From JBCAWW01 sp039024315 (GTDB lineage: Bacteria > Bacteroidota > Bacteroidia > J057): 12,940 bases of DNA. The notes under the pieces are model-generated. The model made no database searches, was not told the origin of the DNA, and saw nothing but the letters and a program-made list of their open reading frames with translations. Of this stretch, positions 6,959-12,940 are shown one piece after another. Made by a program: the position numbers and the translations under genes. Where the stretch lies: assembly GCA_039024315.1 (NCBI GenBank), contig JBCCQN010000226.1, forward strand, positions 1 to 12,940, read 5' to 3'. How positions within the stretch are numbered: position 1 is the stretch's first letter; every line of letters starts with the position of its first letter.

Positions 6959-7303
6959 CTATTTGCGCTCTTTGATTCTAGCTTGTTTTCCGACTTTATC
7001 GCGGAGGTAGAACAGACGTGCTCTACGTACTTTCCCACGACGCAATACCTCTATCTTTTCAACGATGGGGGCGTGCATCGGAAATATCCTTTCAACTCCT
7101 ATGCCACTTGAGATTTTACGTACAGTAAATGTTTCAGTAGCACCTTCTCCACGACGCTGAAGGCAAACACCTTTGAACTGCTGGATACGCTCTTTGTCTC
7201 CCTCTGCAATCCGTACGTGTACGTTGACAGTGTCGCCCGCGCCAAACTCGGGAATATCGTCGCGGAGATATTCCGCTTGTACCAGTTTTATCAGTTCTTC
7301 CAT
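6959..7303 (-). CDS. rplS: 50S ribosomal protein L19
   Basis: L19 lies at the interface of the 30S and 50S subunits. The protein has 114 residues, normal for the family. It is recognisable from FGAGDTVNVHVRIAEGDKER (residues 21-40), QQFKGVCLQRRGEG (42-55), ETFTVRKISSGIGVERIFPM and PIVEKIEVLRRGKVRRARLF, ending in the basic tail GKQARIKERK. It lies downstream of trmD on the same strand, but a 106-nt gap contains a strong promoter, so it can be transcribed independently. rpsP and rimM, often linked to trmD-rplS in other bacteria, are not in the window. Confidence 0.97.
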   Translation of the reverse strand: MEELIKLVQAEYLRDDIPEFGAGDTVNVHVRIAEGDKERIQQFKGVCLQRRGEGATETFTVRKISSGIGVERIFPMHAPIVEKIEVLRRGKVRRARLFYLRDKVGKQARIKERK

Positions 7304-7326
7304 TGCTCTCAGAATTAAACGGATGG

Positions 7327-7357
7327 CAAAAGTACAATTTTATCGCGTTTGTGCAAA
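7327..7357 (-). promoter_or_regulatory. Bacteroidota-type promoter of rplS
   Basis: TTTG (7354-7357) and TACTTTTG (7327-7334) on the minus strand are separated by exactly 19 nt, matching TTTG-N19-TAnnTTTG. The start would fall near 7320, giving a short leader of about 17 nt before the rplS ATG. Confidence 0.7.
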
Positions 7358-7409
7358 GCTTCGCCTGAAAGTTTTTGCAAAAAACTACATATTTTTTTCA
7401 AACTCCCTT

Positions 7410-8093
7410 TTATGCATCTTTTTCGAGTAAGTCTGGGCGTCTTTCTCTCGTTTTGGCGAGGGCTTGCTCTTCCCTCCAAGCCTCAATTTTGGGAAAATTG
7501 CCAGAGCGCAAAACCTCCGGTACCTCATGTCCCTCAAAACTTGCCGGCCTTGTATATATAGGTGCTTCCAATAAATCATCTTGAAAGGAGTCCATCAAGG
7601 CGGAGCTCTCGTCTCCTAAGACCCCAGGTAGTAATCTCCCAAGCGCATCAGTAACTACTAGGGCAGGCAGTTCTCCTCCAGAGAGGACAAAATCACCAAT
7701 AGATATCTCTCGGGTAATAAATAGATCACGAGCTCTTTGATCGAGGCCTTTGTAGTGTCCAGCAAGGAGCATTAGATTATTCTTCAAGGATAAGGCATTG
7801 GCCATGGGTTGATCGAAGCGTTCCCCGTCGGGGGTCATAAAAATAACTTCGTCATAATCACGCTCTGCTCTCAAAGCTCTTATACAGTTGGCTACTGGCT
7901 CCACCATCAGGACCATACCAGCGCCTCCTCCATAAGGATAATCGTCTACCTGCTTGTGCTTGTTAGAAGCGTAAGCTCTTAAATCGTGCACCTTTACTGT
8001 CAATAGGCCTTTGTCTTGGGCACGTTGCAAAATGCTATGTGAAAGAGGGCTTTCCAATAGTCGAGGTACGCAGCTAATAATATCTATTCGCAC
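7410..8093 (-). CDS. trmD: tRNA (guanine-N1)-methyltransferase TrmD
   Basis: TrmD transfers a methyl group from S-adenosylmethionine to N1 of G37, next to the anticodon of tRNAs reading CNN and some other codons, and so prevents +1 frameshifting. The protein has 227 residues with the trefoil-knot SPOUT fold: MRIDIISCVPRLLESPLSHS at the N-terminus, DDYPYGGGAGMVLMVEP (50-66), MTPDGERF (86-93), AGHYKGLDQR (111-120) and EISIGDFVLSGGELPALVV (129-147). D168 in MDSFQDDLLE is the likely equivalent of catalytic D169 of E. coli. It starts with GTG (8091-8093), the codon giving the conserved N-terminus, 2 nt after the Lrp gene stop. The two genes are almost certainly one transcript. Confidence 0.96.
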   Translation of the reverse strand: MRIDIISCVPRLLESPLSHSILQRAQDKGLLTVKVHDLRAYASNKHKQVDDYPYGGGAGMVLMVEPVANCIRALRAERDYDEVIFMTPDGERFDQPMANALSLKNNLMLLAGHYKGLDQRARDLFITREISIGDFVLSGGELPALVVTDALGRLLPGVLGDESSALMDSFQDDLLEAPIYTRPASFEGHEVPEVLRSGNFPKIEAWREEQALAKTRERRPDLLEKDA

Positions 8094-8095
8094 GC

Positions 8096-8587
8096 TTATT
8101 TCATCTTACTAAGTTCTTCTGGTCGTAGGATTTTGATGGGACGCTTGAGACTTTCTTCTAGGGAGATAAAGGTTTCGGTGCGTTGCACGCCATCAATCGT
8201 TTGTACTTTATCATTGAGTACTTTGCGCAGCTCCCGCGTGTTGTGGCTCATGATCTTTAAAAAGATGGAATACATACCGGTGGTAAAATGTATCTCCGTA
8301 ATCTCTGGAATCTCTTTTAGCTTCTCAACTATGTTGTTGTACTTATCACCTTTATCTAAAAACATTCCGACAAAGGCGCAGATATCGTAGCCAAGCATGG
8401 TCGCATCAATGTCCAAATGAGCTCCTTTCACTACCTCCATCGCCTGTAACTTTTTCATCCGTACGTGAACGGTTCCCCCCGAAACTTCTAGTCTTTTTGC
8501 TATCTCAGTATAAGGAGTTTGGGCATTTTGCATCAACATTGATAAGATCTGGAGATCTAGTTTATCAATTTCATAATTTGAGGCCAT
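8096..8587 (-). CDS. Lrp/AsnC family transcriptional regulator
   Basis: A 163-residue regulator of the feast/famine family. The N-terminal helix-turn-helix covers about residues 5-55 (DKLDLQILSMLMQNAQTPYT, then EIAKRLEVSGGTVHVRMKKL). The C-terminal ligand-binding RAM domain covers about 65-150, with GYDICAFVGMFLDKGD and the typical TTGMYSIFLKIMSHN. Members bind amino acids or other small molecules and assemble as dimers to octamers on DNA; the ligand here cannot be predicted. It is transcribed with trmD. It is divergent from the tRNA-like gene and shares a 157-nt AT-rich upstream region with it, where it may bind. The ATG start fits the family. Confidence 0.93.
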   Translation of the reverse strand: MASNYEIDKLDLQILSMLMQNAQTPYTEIAKRLEVSGGTVHVRMKKLQAMEVVKGAHLDIDATMLGYDICAFVGMFLDKGDKYNNIVEKLKEIPEITEIHFTTGMYSIFLKIMSHNTRELRKVLNDKVQTIDGVQRTETFISLEESLKRPIKILRPEELSKMK

Positions 8588-8610
8588 ATTTTATACGCTT
8601 TTTGAAAAAT

Positions 8611-8626
8611 CCTTGAAAAAACAAGG
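8611..8626. promoter_or_regulatory. small dyad in the Lrp gene leader
   Basis: CCTTG-N6-CAAGG lies 24-39 nt upstream of the Lrp gene ATG. It could be an operator (Lrp-type proteins often autoregulate) or a small mRNA hairpin. It does not match the E. coli Lrp consensus, so this is only a candidate. Confidence 0.3.
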
Positions 8627-8672
8627 TTAATTTTAACAATATGACAAATATTCAATTTTTTTATTAAAAAAT

Positions 8673-8703
8673 TTTGAATTTATTGGTCGCTATTATAGAT
8701 TTG
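8673..8703 (+). promoter_or_regulatory. Bacteroidota-type promoter of the tRNA-like gene
   Basis: TTTG (8673-8676) and TAGATTTG (8696-8703) are separated by exactly 19 nt, a full match to TTTG-N19-TAnnTTTG. Transcription should start near 8710, about 35 nt before the mature tRNA-like RNA. An AT-rich near-palindrome (8651-8678) overlaps the -33 element. Confidence 0.7.
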
Positions 8704-8744
8704 TATCAACAAACAAAGGAAATTATTAACGTTCTCTTAAATAC

Positions 8745-8857
8745 TGTAGGGTGATGAAACTGGCAGCCATGCCCTCTGGTCTCGGGGGTGGGGGCTTGGG
8801 AAAAATCCACTTTGGTGGGCTAACCACTCCGTGAAGGTTCGAATCCTTCCCCTACAG
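8745..8857 (+). ncRNA. tRNA-like class II RNA with 44-nt variable region and atypical anticodon loop
   Basis: The cloverleaf has a perfect 7-bp acceptor stem (TGTAGGG, 8745-8751, with CCCTACA, 8850-8856), a 3-bp D stem ATG/CAT with an 11-nt loop AAACTGGCAGC of leucine/serine type, and a 5-bp anticodon stem CCCTC/GGGGG (8772-8776 and 8784-8788, one G-U pair). The T arm is perfect: GAAGG-TTCGAAT-CCTTC (8833-8849). Base 73 is G and CCA is not encoded. The anticodon loop TGGTCTC has G instead of U33 and T instead of purine 37; formally the anticodon would be GTC. The variable region (8789-8832, 44 nt) is about twice the usual class II maximum and can form a UCCAC-UUUG-GUGGG hairpin. The gene has its own promoter and terminator. 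Possible explanations are a non-decoding tRNA, a regulatory tRNA mimic or a decaying tRNA gene. Confidence 0.6.
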
Positions 8858-8883
8858 CTTTCTTGATAGTAATCCCTTTGCTG

Positions 8884-8916
8884 AGTCCTTCCCGGAAACG
8901 GAAAGGACTTTTTTTT
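8884..8916 (+). terminator. intrinsic terminator of the tRNA-like gene
   Basis: Stem AGTCCTT-C-CCG with CGG-A-AAGGACT (7 bp, one mismatch, 3 bp) and a GAAA tetraloop, followed by eight T (8909-8916). It lies 27 nt after the tRNA-like RNA and touches the stop codon of the convergent gene. There is no T-tract on the other side, so it serves the plus strand only. Confidence 0.9.
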
Positions 8917-9985
8917 ATTCACTATCATTCATGCGGCGGCGCAATAATTCTACAGTCTGTTCTAAGTTTTTGATTTTACGGTCAGTATCATTGCCGCCAC
9001 CTGCACCACCCACGGATCGAGTAGACGTTCCGGGAACCGGAGGCAAATCATCAGGGATATCTGGTAAAGGCACATCACTCCCCCCTCCTACTGGGCCAGT
9101 AGGAATCGACTCCATAGGTGGCGGTGTGTATTGAGGTACCGTATTGTCGTAGTTGAATTTGAAGGATACTATTTGGCCAGGGAGTGCTATGATAGATTTC
9201 AAGATATTGATGGGTATCTGAATCATCGCCATCGCGGTGCTGGGCTTCTTGATATTGATCATCGCAGGATAAGCCAGATCATTGAATTCAATCAAAAACT
9301 CCGTTTTGACAAAAGGAGCCCTTGGTATCTCAATTGTATGCACCAAATTGGGATGGGGCATACGTACACTCTGTCTAAAGGTAGTTTGACCGTGAATCAA
9401 TTGAATCTCACACATCACGGGGGGCCGACAATAAAGCACTTGTTTCTCTGCCACCTTATCTTCTAAAGGTTTTTCGTCCACCTCATCTAATACGATCGCC
9501 TCAAACCTTAATAAAGGATCAATCATGGCGAGATCCCGATTTAGCGCATCTACCTCTTCTTTGCGAAAAGGATCTAGGTTGGCTTCGTATACATATTCCT
9601 CAGTAACCCCTTCTAGACTTCTAGTCTTGAAAGCAGAGGGCACGGTAACAACCGCTTCAATCGCTGTAGTTGCCAACTCTCCTAGCTTGTTGATAAACTC
9701 ATCCGTTTGGTCATCAATAAAGGAATGAATACGACGGAGGAAACCAGACTCGGTAAACTCAATCGTAATGTCATCATCGGTGAAGGAACTGGGGGCATAG
9801 TTTAGGTAGTAACGATGATTCCAGTCCGGAGCGAGACTTAGTTCTGGGGGATCCATTGCATAGAACACTTGCTGTCCGTTGCCGATACGTTTGATGGCGA
9901 ACTTAACGATCCCTTTTGGCAGATGATAGCAATGCAGATTCCCTCGATGTGATCCTTTAAAAGAAGATAGGATGGGCTTTCCCAT
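8915..9985 (-). CDS. hypothetical protein with proline/glycine-rich linker and C-terminal coiled coil
   Basis: I do not recognise this 356-residue protein. It has no signal peptide, lipobox or transmembrane segment at the chosen start, and an in-frame TAA six codons upstream rules out a longer one. Residues 1-285 look like a mixed, beta-rich globular region with segments such as GNLHCYHLPKGIVKFAIKRI (15-34), HRYYLNYAPSSFTDDDITIE (57-76) and IPINILKSIIALPGQIVSFK (257-276). The second suggests a domain of the LPKG...YYLNYAPS type that recurs in bacterial hypothetical proteins, but I cannot name it. Residues 285-333 form a Pro/Gly-rich linker. Residues 334-353 (TDRKIKNLEQTVELLRRRMN) form a short coiled coil, suggesting oligomerisation. 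It is monocistronic, divergent from the YugP-type peptidase gene and convergent with the tRNA-like gene. Confidence 0.8.
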   Translation of the reverse strand: MGKPILSSFKGSHRGNLHCYHLPKGIVKFAIKRIGNGQQVFYAMDPPELSLAPDWNHRYYLNYAPSSFTDDDITIEFTESGFLRRIHSFIDDQTDEFINKLGELATTAIEAVVTVPSAFKTRSLEGVTEEYVYEANLDPFRKEEVDALNRDLAMIDPLLRFEAIVLDEVDEKPLEDKVAEKQVLYCRPPVMCEIQLIHGQTTFRQSVRMPHPNLVHTIEIPRAPFVKTEFLIEFNDLAYPAMINIKKPSTAMAMIQIPINILKSIIALPGQIVSFKFNYDNTVPQYTPPPMESIPTGPVGGGSDVPLPDIPDDLPPVPGTSTRSVGGAGGGNDTDRKIKNLEQTVELLRRRMNDSE

Positions 9986-10230
9986 GAAATGTGATTTTTT
10001 TTACTAAGGTGCTACCAAGTTATAAAAAATCCCGAAAGAACCTCCCAATTTTTAAAATATTGAAAAATATAGCATCTTCTTAATAAGTTGATTATCAGAT
10101 TTATAATCTAATCGTTCGGCAAAGCCGTGCTCAAAAACCAAGTCCTCATTATCAAAATGTTAATCTCATCTGAGAATTGGATATCTGAGTGACTTTTTAA
10201 ATATTACGTTCATCCAAAGAAAAAAAGCAC
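9986..10230. other. divergent intergenic region, no clear promoter
   Basis: This 245-nt AT-rich gap lies between two divergent genes and must hold both promoters, but no full TTTG-N19-TAnnTTTG match was found on either strand. It contains two small dyads: GATTAT-N7-ATAATC (10090-10108) and CGGC-AAA-GCCG near 10116-10126. No gene or RNA is evident. Confidence 0.4.
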
Positions 10231-10911
10231 ATGAATATTGGCATAATACTCGGCGTGATCGCCATGGGACTCAGTTGGATCGTCAAAAAGCGCTTTCAAT
10301 CCACCATGGATAAGTTATCTCGTATTCCGACCCGCAGTGGTATGAGTGGTAAAGAGATCGCAGAAAGTATGTTGGGGGAGTATGGTATCGCAGACGTACA
10401 GATACTTTCTACTAGAGGTATGCTGACCGACCATTATAATCCCGCCAAACGTACGGTCAATCTTAGTGAGGTCGTCTACGCCGAACGCTCAATCGCAGCG
10501 GCTGCCGTTTCGGCCCATGAATGTGGACACGCAGTGCAACACGCTACTTCTTATAGCTTTTTGCGCTTTCGCTCAGGTTTAGTTCCCGTCTTGAACATTG
10601 CAAATAGATTTGCTCCCTTTGTTTTAATGGGTGGCATCGTTTTGATTGAGTTTTCTGCGCTCCCGCTTACTATCGGCGTGGGACTATTAGCGGCTTCTAC
10701 CCTATTTAGTTTGATTACTTTACCAGTAGAGTTTGATGCTAGCCGTAGGGCCTTAGCTTGGTTAGACGACACCGGTATTATGCAGGGAGAGGAATACGAG
10801 CAAGCCAAAAAGGGACTTCGCTGGGCGGCCATGACCTATGTAGTAGCAGCTCTTACTTCGCTAGCGACGCTACTCTACTATGTCTCCATTCTAATGTCTC
10901 GCCGTAATTAG
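10231..10911 (+). CDS. neutral zinc metallopeptidase, YugP/DUF-type membrane protein
   Basis: A 226-residue predicted membrane metallopeptidase of the YugP family (Pfam Zn_peptidase_2). An N-terminal hydrophobic segment (MNIGIILGVIAMGLSWIV) is followed by a soluble part with TDHYNPAKRTVNLSE and the zinc motif HECGH at 96-100, in AAVSAHECGHAVQHATSY. E167 in LPVEFDASRRA is the likely third zinc ligand. Further hydrophobic segments lie at about 118-137, 141-166 and 200-220. Family members are thought to act at the cytoplasmic membrane, but their substrates are poorly known. The ATG follows an A-rich leader without a Shine-Dalgarno sequence. The 3' end overlaps the convergent GH3/serine hydrolase gene by 59 bp. 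Confidence 0.9.
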   Translation: MNIGIILGVIAMGLSWIVKKRFQSTMDKLSRIPTRSGMSGKEIAESMLGEYGIADVQILSTRGMLTDHYNPAKRTVNLSEVVYAERSIAAAAVSAHECGHAVQHATSYSFLRFRSGLVPVLNIANRFAPFVLMGGIVLIEFSALPLTIGVGLLAASTLFSLITLPVEFDASRRALAWLDDTGIMQGEEYEQAKKGLRWAAMTYVVAALTSLATLLYYVSILMSRRN

Positions 10912-12940
10912 GCGCTTTACGATAATTAAAGATCGAGGCATAGACTTGGTCCATGATACGCTCGCGCACATGATCATAGATAAGGAGGCGATTGCTTGCC
11001 TGAGGGTAAACGCGATTGGATAAGAATACGTAAATCAAATCATACTTGGGATCAACCCAGACACAGGTTCCCGTGAACCCAGTATGGCCAAAGGTAGCCT
11101 TAGAGGCATAATCTGAAGCCGGATTTCTACGGTTACGACCTTGATTAAACTCTGGTTTATCCCAGCCGAGGCCTCGGCGATTGTAGCTCAACTGCTGGGC
11201 GGTAAACTGCTTGATGGTAGAAGGCTTTAAATAACTTTCCCCACCATAGTAACCACCGTTTTTGAGCATGAGCATCAGTTTGCCCAGATCATAGACATTT
11301 GAAAATAATCCCGCATGCCCCGCTACTCCCCCTAAAATAGCCGCGGCAGGATCATGTACGTAACCTTGGATCATCGCATTGCGCCAGACAGTATCCATTT
11401 CGGTGGGAGGACAGGTTGTGATCCGTCCCTTCTCGTAGGGCTTGAAAAACATATTGTTCATGCCCATGGGCTTGTAAAGAAGATTTTCGGCCAACCAGTC
11501 CATTTTGCGTCCCGACTGCCTTTCAAGGATTTTCCAGAGGATGATCAAGCCAATATCGCTATACCTGACTTTAGTGGTTTTGCGTACCTCTAGTCCGATC
11601 ACCTGCCGCCAGACGAGATTATGCACTCCTGGATCAGTGTAGAGATCTGGGGCAATAGCTTGACGATGCCGAGGGCTTAGATGGTAGCTATACCACTCGG
11701 GGTCCAGCGTTTTTTTTTTATCCCCAATCATGGTTTCCTTATAGAAAGGTACCCAGCCCGGCAATCCAGCATTGTGTAGCAAGAGCCGGCGGATCGTCAA
11801 ATCTGCTTTATTGGTGCCTTTCAACTCTGGCAAATACTTTTTGATAGGAGCATCTAGATCAAGCGTTTTGTTTTCAACCATTTGCATGGTTAGCAAAACC
11901 GTCGCCGCTACTTTGGTGATAGAAGCAATGTCATAAGTATGCTGATAGGGATCGATTCGCTTACTTTTAGGATGATAAGCCATGCGACCAAAGCCTTTGT
12001 CATAAACGATTTGATTGCCTTTCATCACCAAGATGGCACAGCCGGGCATAGCTCCTTTCTGAATGAAGGAATTGGCGAGTCCATCAATCTCATTGAGGGT
12101 ACCGCCATCCATGCCACGTTCTTCTGGTAGACTAAAGCCAAAGCGAATAGGCTCTCTGATTTGTATGCTTCTCCCCTCTCTAAACTGATCATTGACCGTA
12201 ACAGGCAGGATTCCATCTACTACTATTCCGCCAAAAATAGCGGCAGCAGCTGCTTGCTCGGCTTCGGATACGCCTTCATAAGCTACCAGAATCGCATCTT
12301 CCTTACCAAAATTGCTGAGTGCATAAGGGTTCCCAAAAAGCGTTAGCACAGACTCATAGTTCGGCGAAGCCGCTATCTTAGCACAAAGCTTAGCCGTATT
12401 GGCTTTTACACTATAATTATCCTTGGCTTGACGCGTCATGCCCATCACTCCAATAATCACGGTATTATAATCTTCTAGACGCTGCAGCAAGCGTTCGCCT
12501 TCTCCCTCAGTAAAACTCCGGCGCAGATAAAAGGGCTTGATCTCCCCATATTTTTTGAGCGCCTCATCAAAGCTGTTACGACTGCCACCACCAATTTGCA
12601 CATAGGCGATTTTACGATTTGCAAGCTTTTTGATCGGGAGAAGCTTGTTATCATTCTTCACCAAAGTCATCGCCGCTTCATAGAGTTGCTTGCGTAGGGC
12701 AGCGGTCTTCTTCGAAGAACGCACATTCGCGAGCACTTCATCCGTGGGCATCGTCCATCTATGCAAACGAAGTTTATACTTAGCCGTCAAGATCCGACCT
12801 ACCCGAGTATCCAAGTCCTCCATAGAGATGGTATTATCAGCAATCGCATTTTTGATCAAACGAGCCGCGGTTGGTACATCTTGCGGAAAAAGCAAAATAT
12901 CGTTACCTGCCAAAAAGGCCTTAAGTGCAGTCTCGCCAGC
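10853..12940 (-). CDS. GH3 beta-N-acetylglucosaminidase/serine hydrolase (beta-lactamase family) fusion, C-terminal 695 residues (partial)
   Basis: The frame is open to the right edge, so the start and the GH3 catalytic core lie outside. The visible part opens with the end of the GH3 barrel (KAFLAGNDILLFPQDV, then DTRVGRILTAKYKLRL). A GH3 C-terminal domain follows (about 85-270, with LVKNDNKLLPI and GNPYALSNFG). A beta-lactamase/penicillin-binding-type domain covers about 280-670. Its catalytic motifs are SITK (340-343, nucleophile serine and lysine), YSD (460-462; YxN is more common) and HTG (619-621). GVAGHAGLFSNVYDLGKL is typical of this fusion. Full-length homologues in Bacteroidota are about 1000 residues and usually exported; a role in peptidoglycan fragment hydrolysis or recycling is likely but inferred. 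The last 25 or so residues, beyond RIMDQVYASI, look like an extension into the convergent peptidase gene. Confidence 0.93.
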   Translation of the reverse strand, partial: AGETALKAFLAGNDILLFPQDVPTAARLIKNAIADNTISMEDLDTRVGRILTAKYKLRLHRWTMPTDEVLANVRSSKKTAALRKQLYEAAMTLVKNDNKLLPIKKLANRKIAYVQIGGGSRNSFDEALKKYGEIKPFYLRRSFTEGEGERLLQRLEDYNTVIIGVMGMTRQAKDNYSVKANTAKLCAKIAASPNYESVLTLFGNPYALSNFGKEDAILVAYEGVSEAEQAAAAAIFGGIVVDGILPVTVNDQFREGRSIQIREPIRFGFSLPEERGMDGGTLNEIDGLANSFIQKGAMPGCAILVMKGNQIVYDKGFGRMAYHPKSKRIDPYQHTYDIASITKVAATVLLTMQMVENKTLDLDAPIKKYLPELKGTNKADLTIRRLLLHNAGLPGWVPFYKETMIGDKKKTLDPEWYSYHLSPRHRQAIAPDLYTDPGVHNLVWRQVIGLEVRKTTKVRYSDIGLIILWKILERQSGRKMDWLAENLLYKPMGMNNMFFKPYEKGRITTCPPTEMDTVWRNAMIQGYVHDPAAAILGGVAGHAGLFSNVYDLGKLMLMLKNGGYYGGESYLKPSTIKQFTAQQLSYNRRGLGWDKPEFNQGRNRRNPASDYASKATFGHTGFTGTCVWVDPKYDLIYVFLSNRVYPQASNRLLIYDHVRERIMDQVYASIFNYRKAPNYGETLEWRHSRVASLAK

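Noticed and set aside
7361..7385. A/T hairpin AGTTTTT-TGC-AAAAACT as a trmD terminator
   Set aside because: The stem is only A-T rich with a single G-C pair, and no T-run follows on the minus strand.
8745..8857. Calling the tRNA-like RNA a selenocysteine, tyrosine or allo-tRNA
   Set aside because: There is no TCA anticodon or 6-bp D stem (selenocysteine), no GTA anticodon (tyrosine), and the arms are 7 bp acceptor plus 5 bp T rather than 8/4 or 9/3 (allo-tRNA). An eighth C-G acceptor pair (8744/8857) is possible but would consume base 73.

Overview
The window looks like a chromosomal stretch from a member of the Bacteroidota, perhaps Saprospiria/Lewinella-like; the class is inference only. 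Four observations support the phylum. The RpoB and ribosomal protein sequences have a Bacteroidota character. Genes lack clear Shine-Dalgarno sequences and have A-rich leaders. Three promoters fit the Bacteroidota consensus, TTTG or TTG, then 19-20 nt, then TAnnTTTG. There is also a GH3-beta-lactamase fusion of a type common in that phylum. No mobile element, CRISPR array or clear sign of transfer was seen.

Region 1 (1-6938, all minus strand) is one long translation/transcription operon. In transcription order it reads tRNA-Thr(TGT), tRNA-Tyr(GTA), tRNA-Gly(TCC), tRNA-Thr(GGT), tuf, tRNA-Trp(CCA), secE, nusG, rplK, rplA, rplJ, rplL and the first 622 codons of rpoB. A promoter sits just upstream of the first tRNA. 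The order matches the E. coli thrU-tyrU-glyT-thrT-tufB / secE-nusG / rplKAJL-rpoB arrangement. Strong hairpins lie between tuf and tRNA-Trp and between rplL and rpoB. An odd near-periodic inverted repeat lies between nusG and rplK.

Region 2 (6959-8587, minus strand) holds an Lrp/AsnC regulator and trmD, two nucleotides apart, followed by rplS, which has its own promoter.

Region 3 (8588-8916) is the most unusual part. A stand-alone plus-strand unit has a consensus promoter, a 113-nt tRNA-like RNA and a strong intrinsic terminator. The RNA has perfect acceptor and T arms, a leucine/serine-type D arm, a 44-nt variable region, and an anticodon loop lacking U33 and purine 37. It is a candidate for a non-decoding or otherwise unusual tRNA.

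Region 4 (8915-12940) holds an unrecognised 356-residue protein (minus), a YugP-type membrane zinc metallopeptidase (plus) and, convergent with it and overlapping by 59 bp, the C-terminal 695 residues of a GH3 N-acetylglucosaminidase/serine hydrolase fusion (minus) that enters from beyond the right edge.
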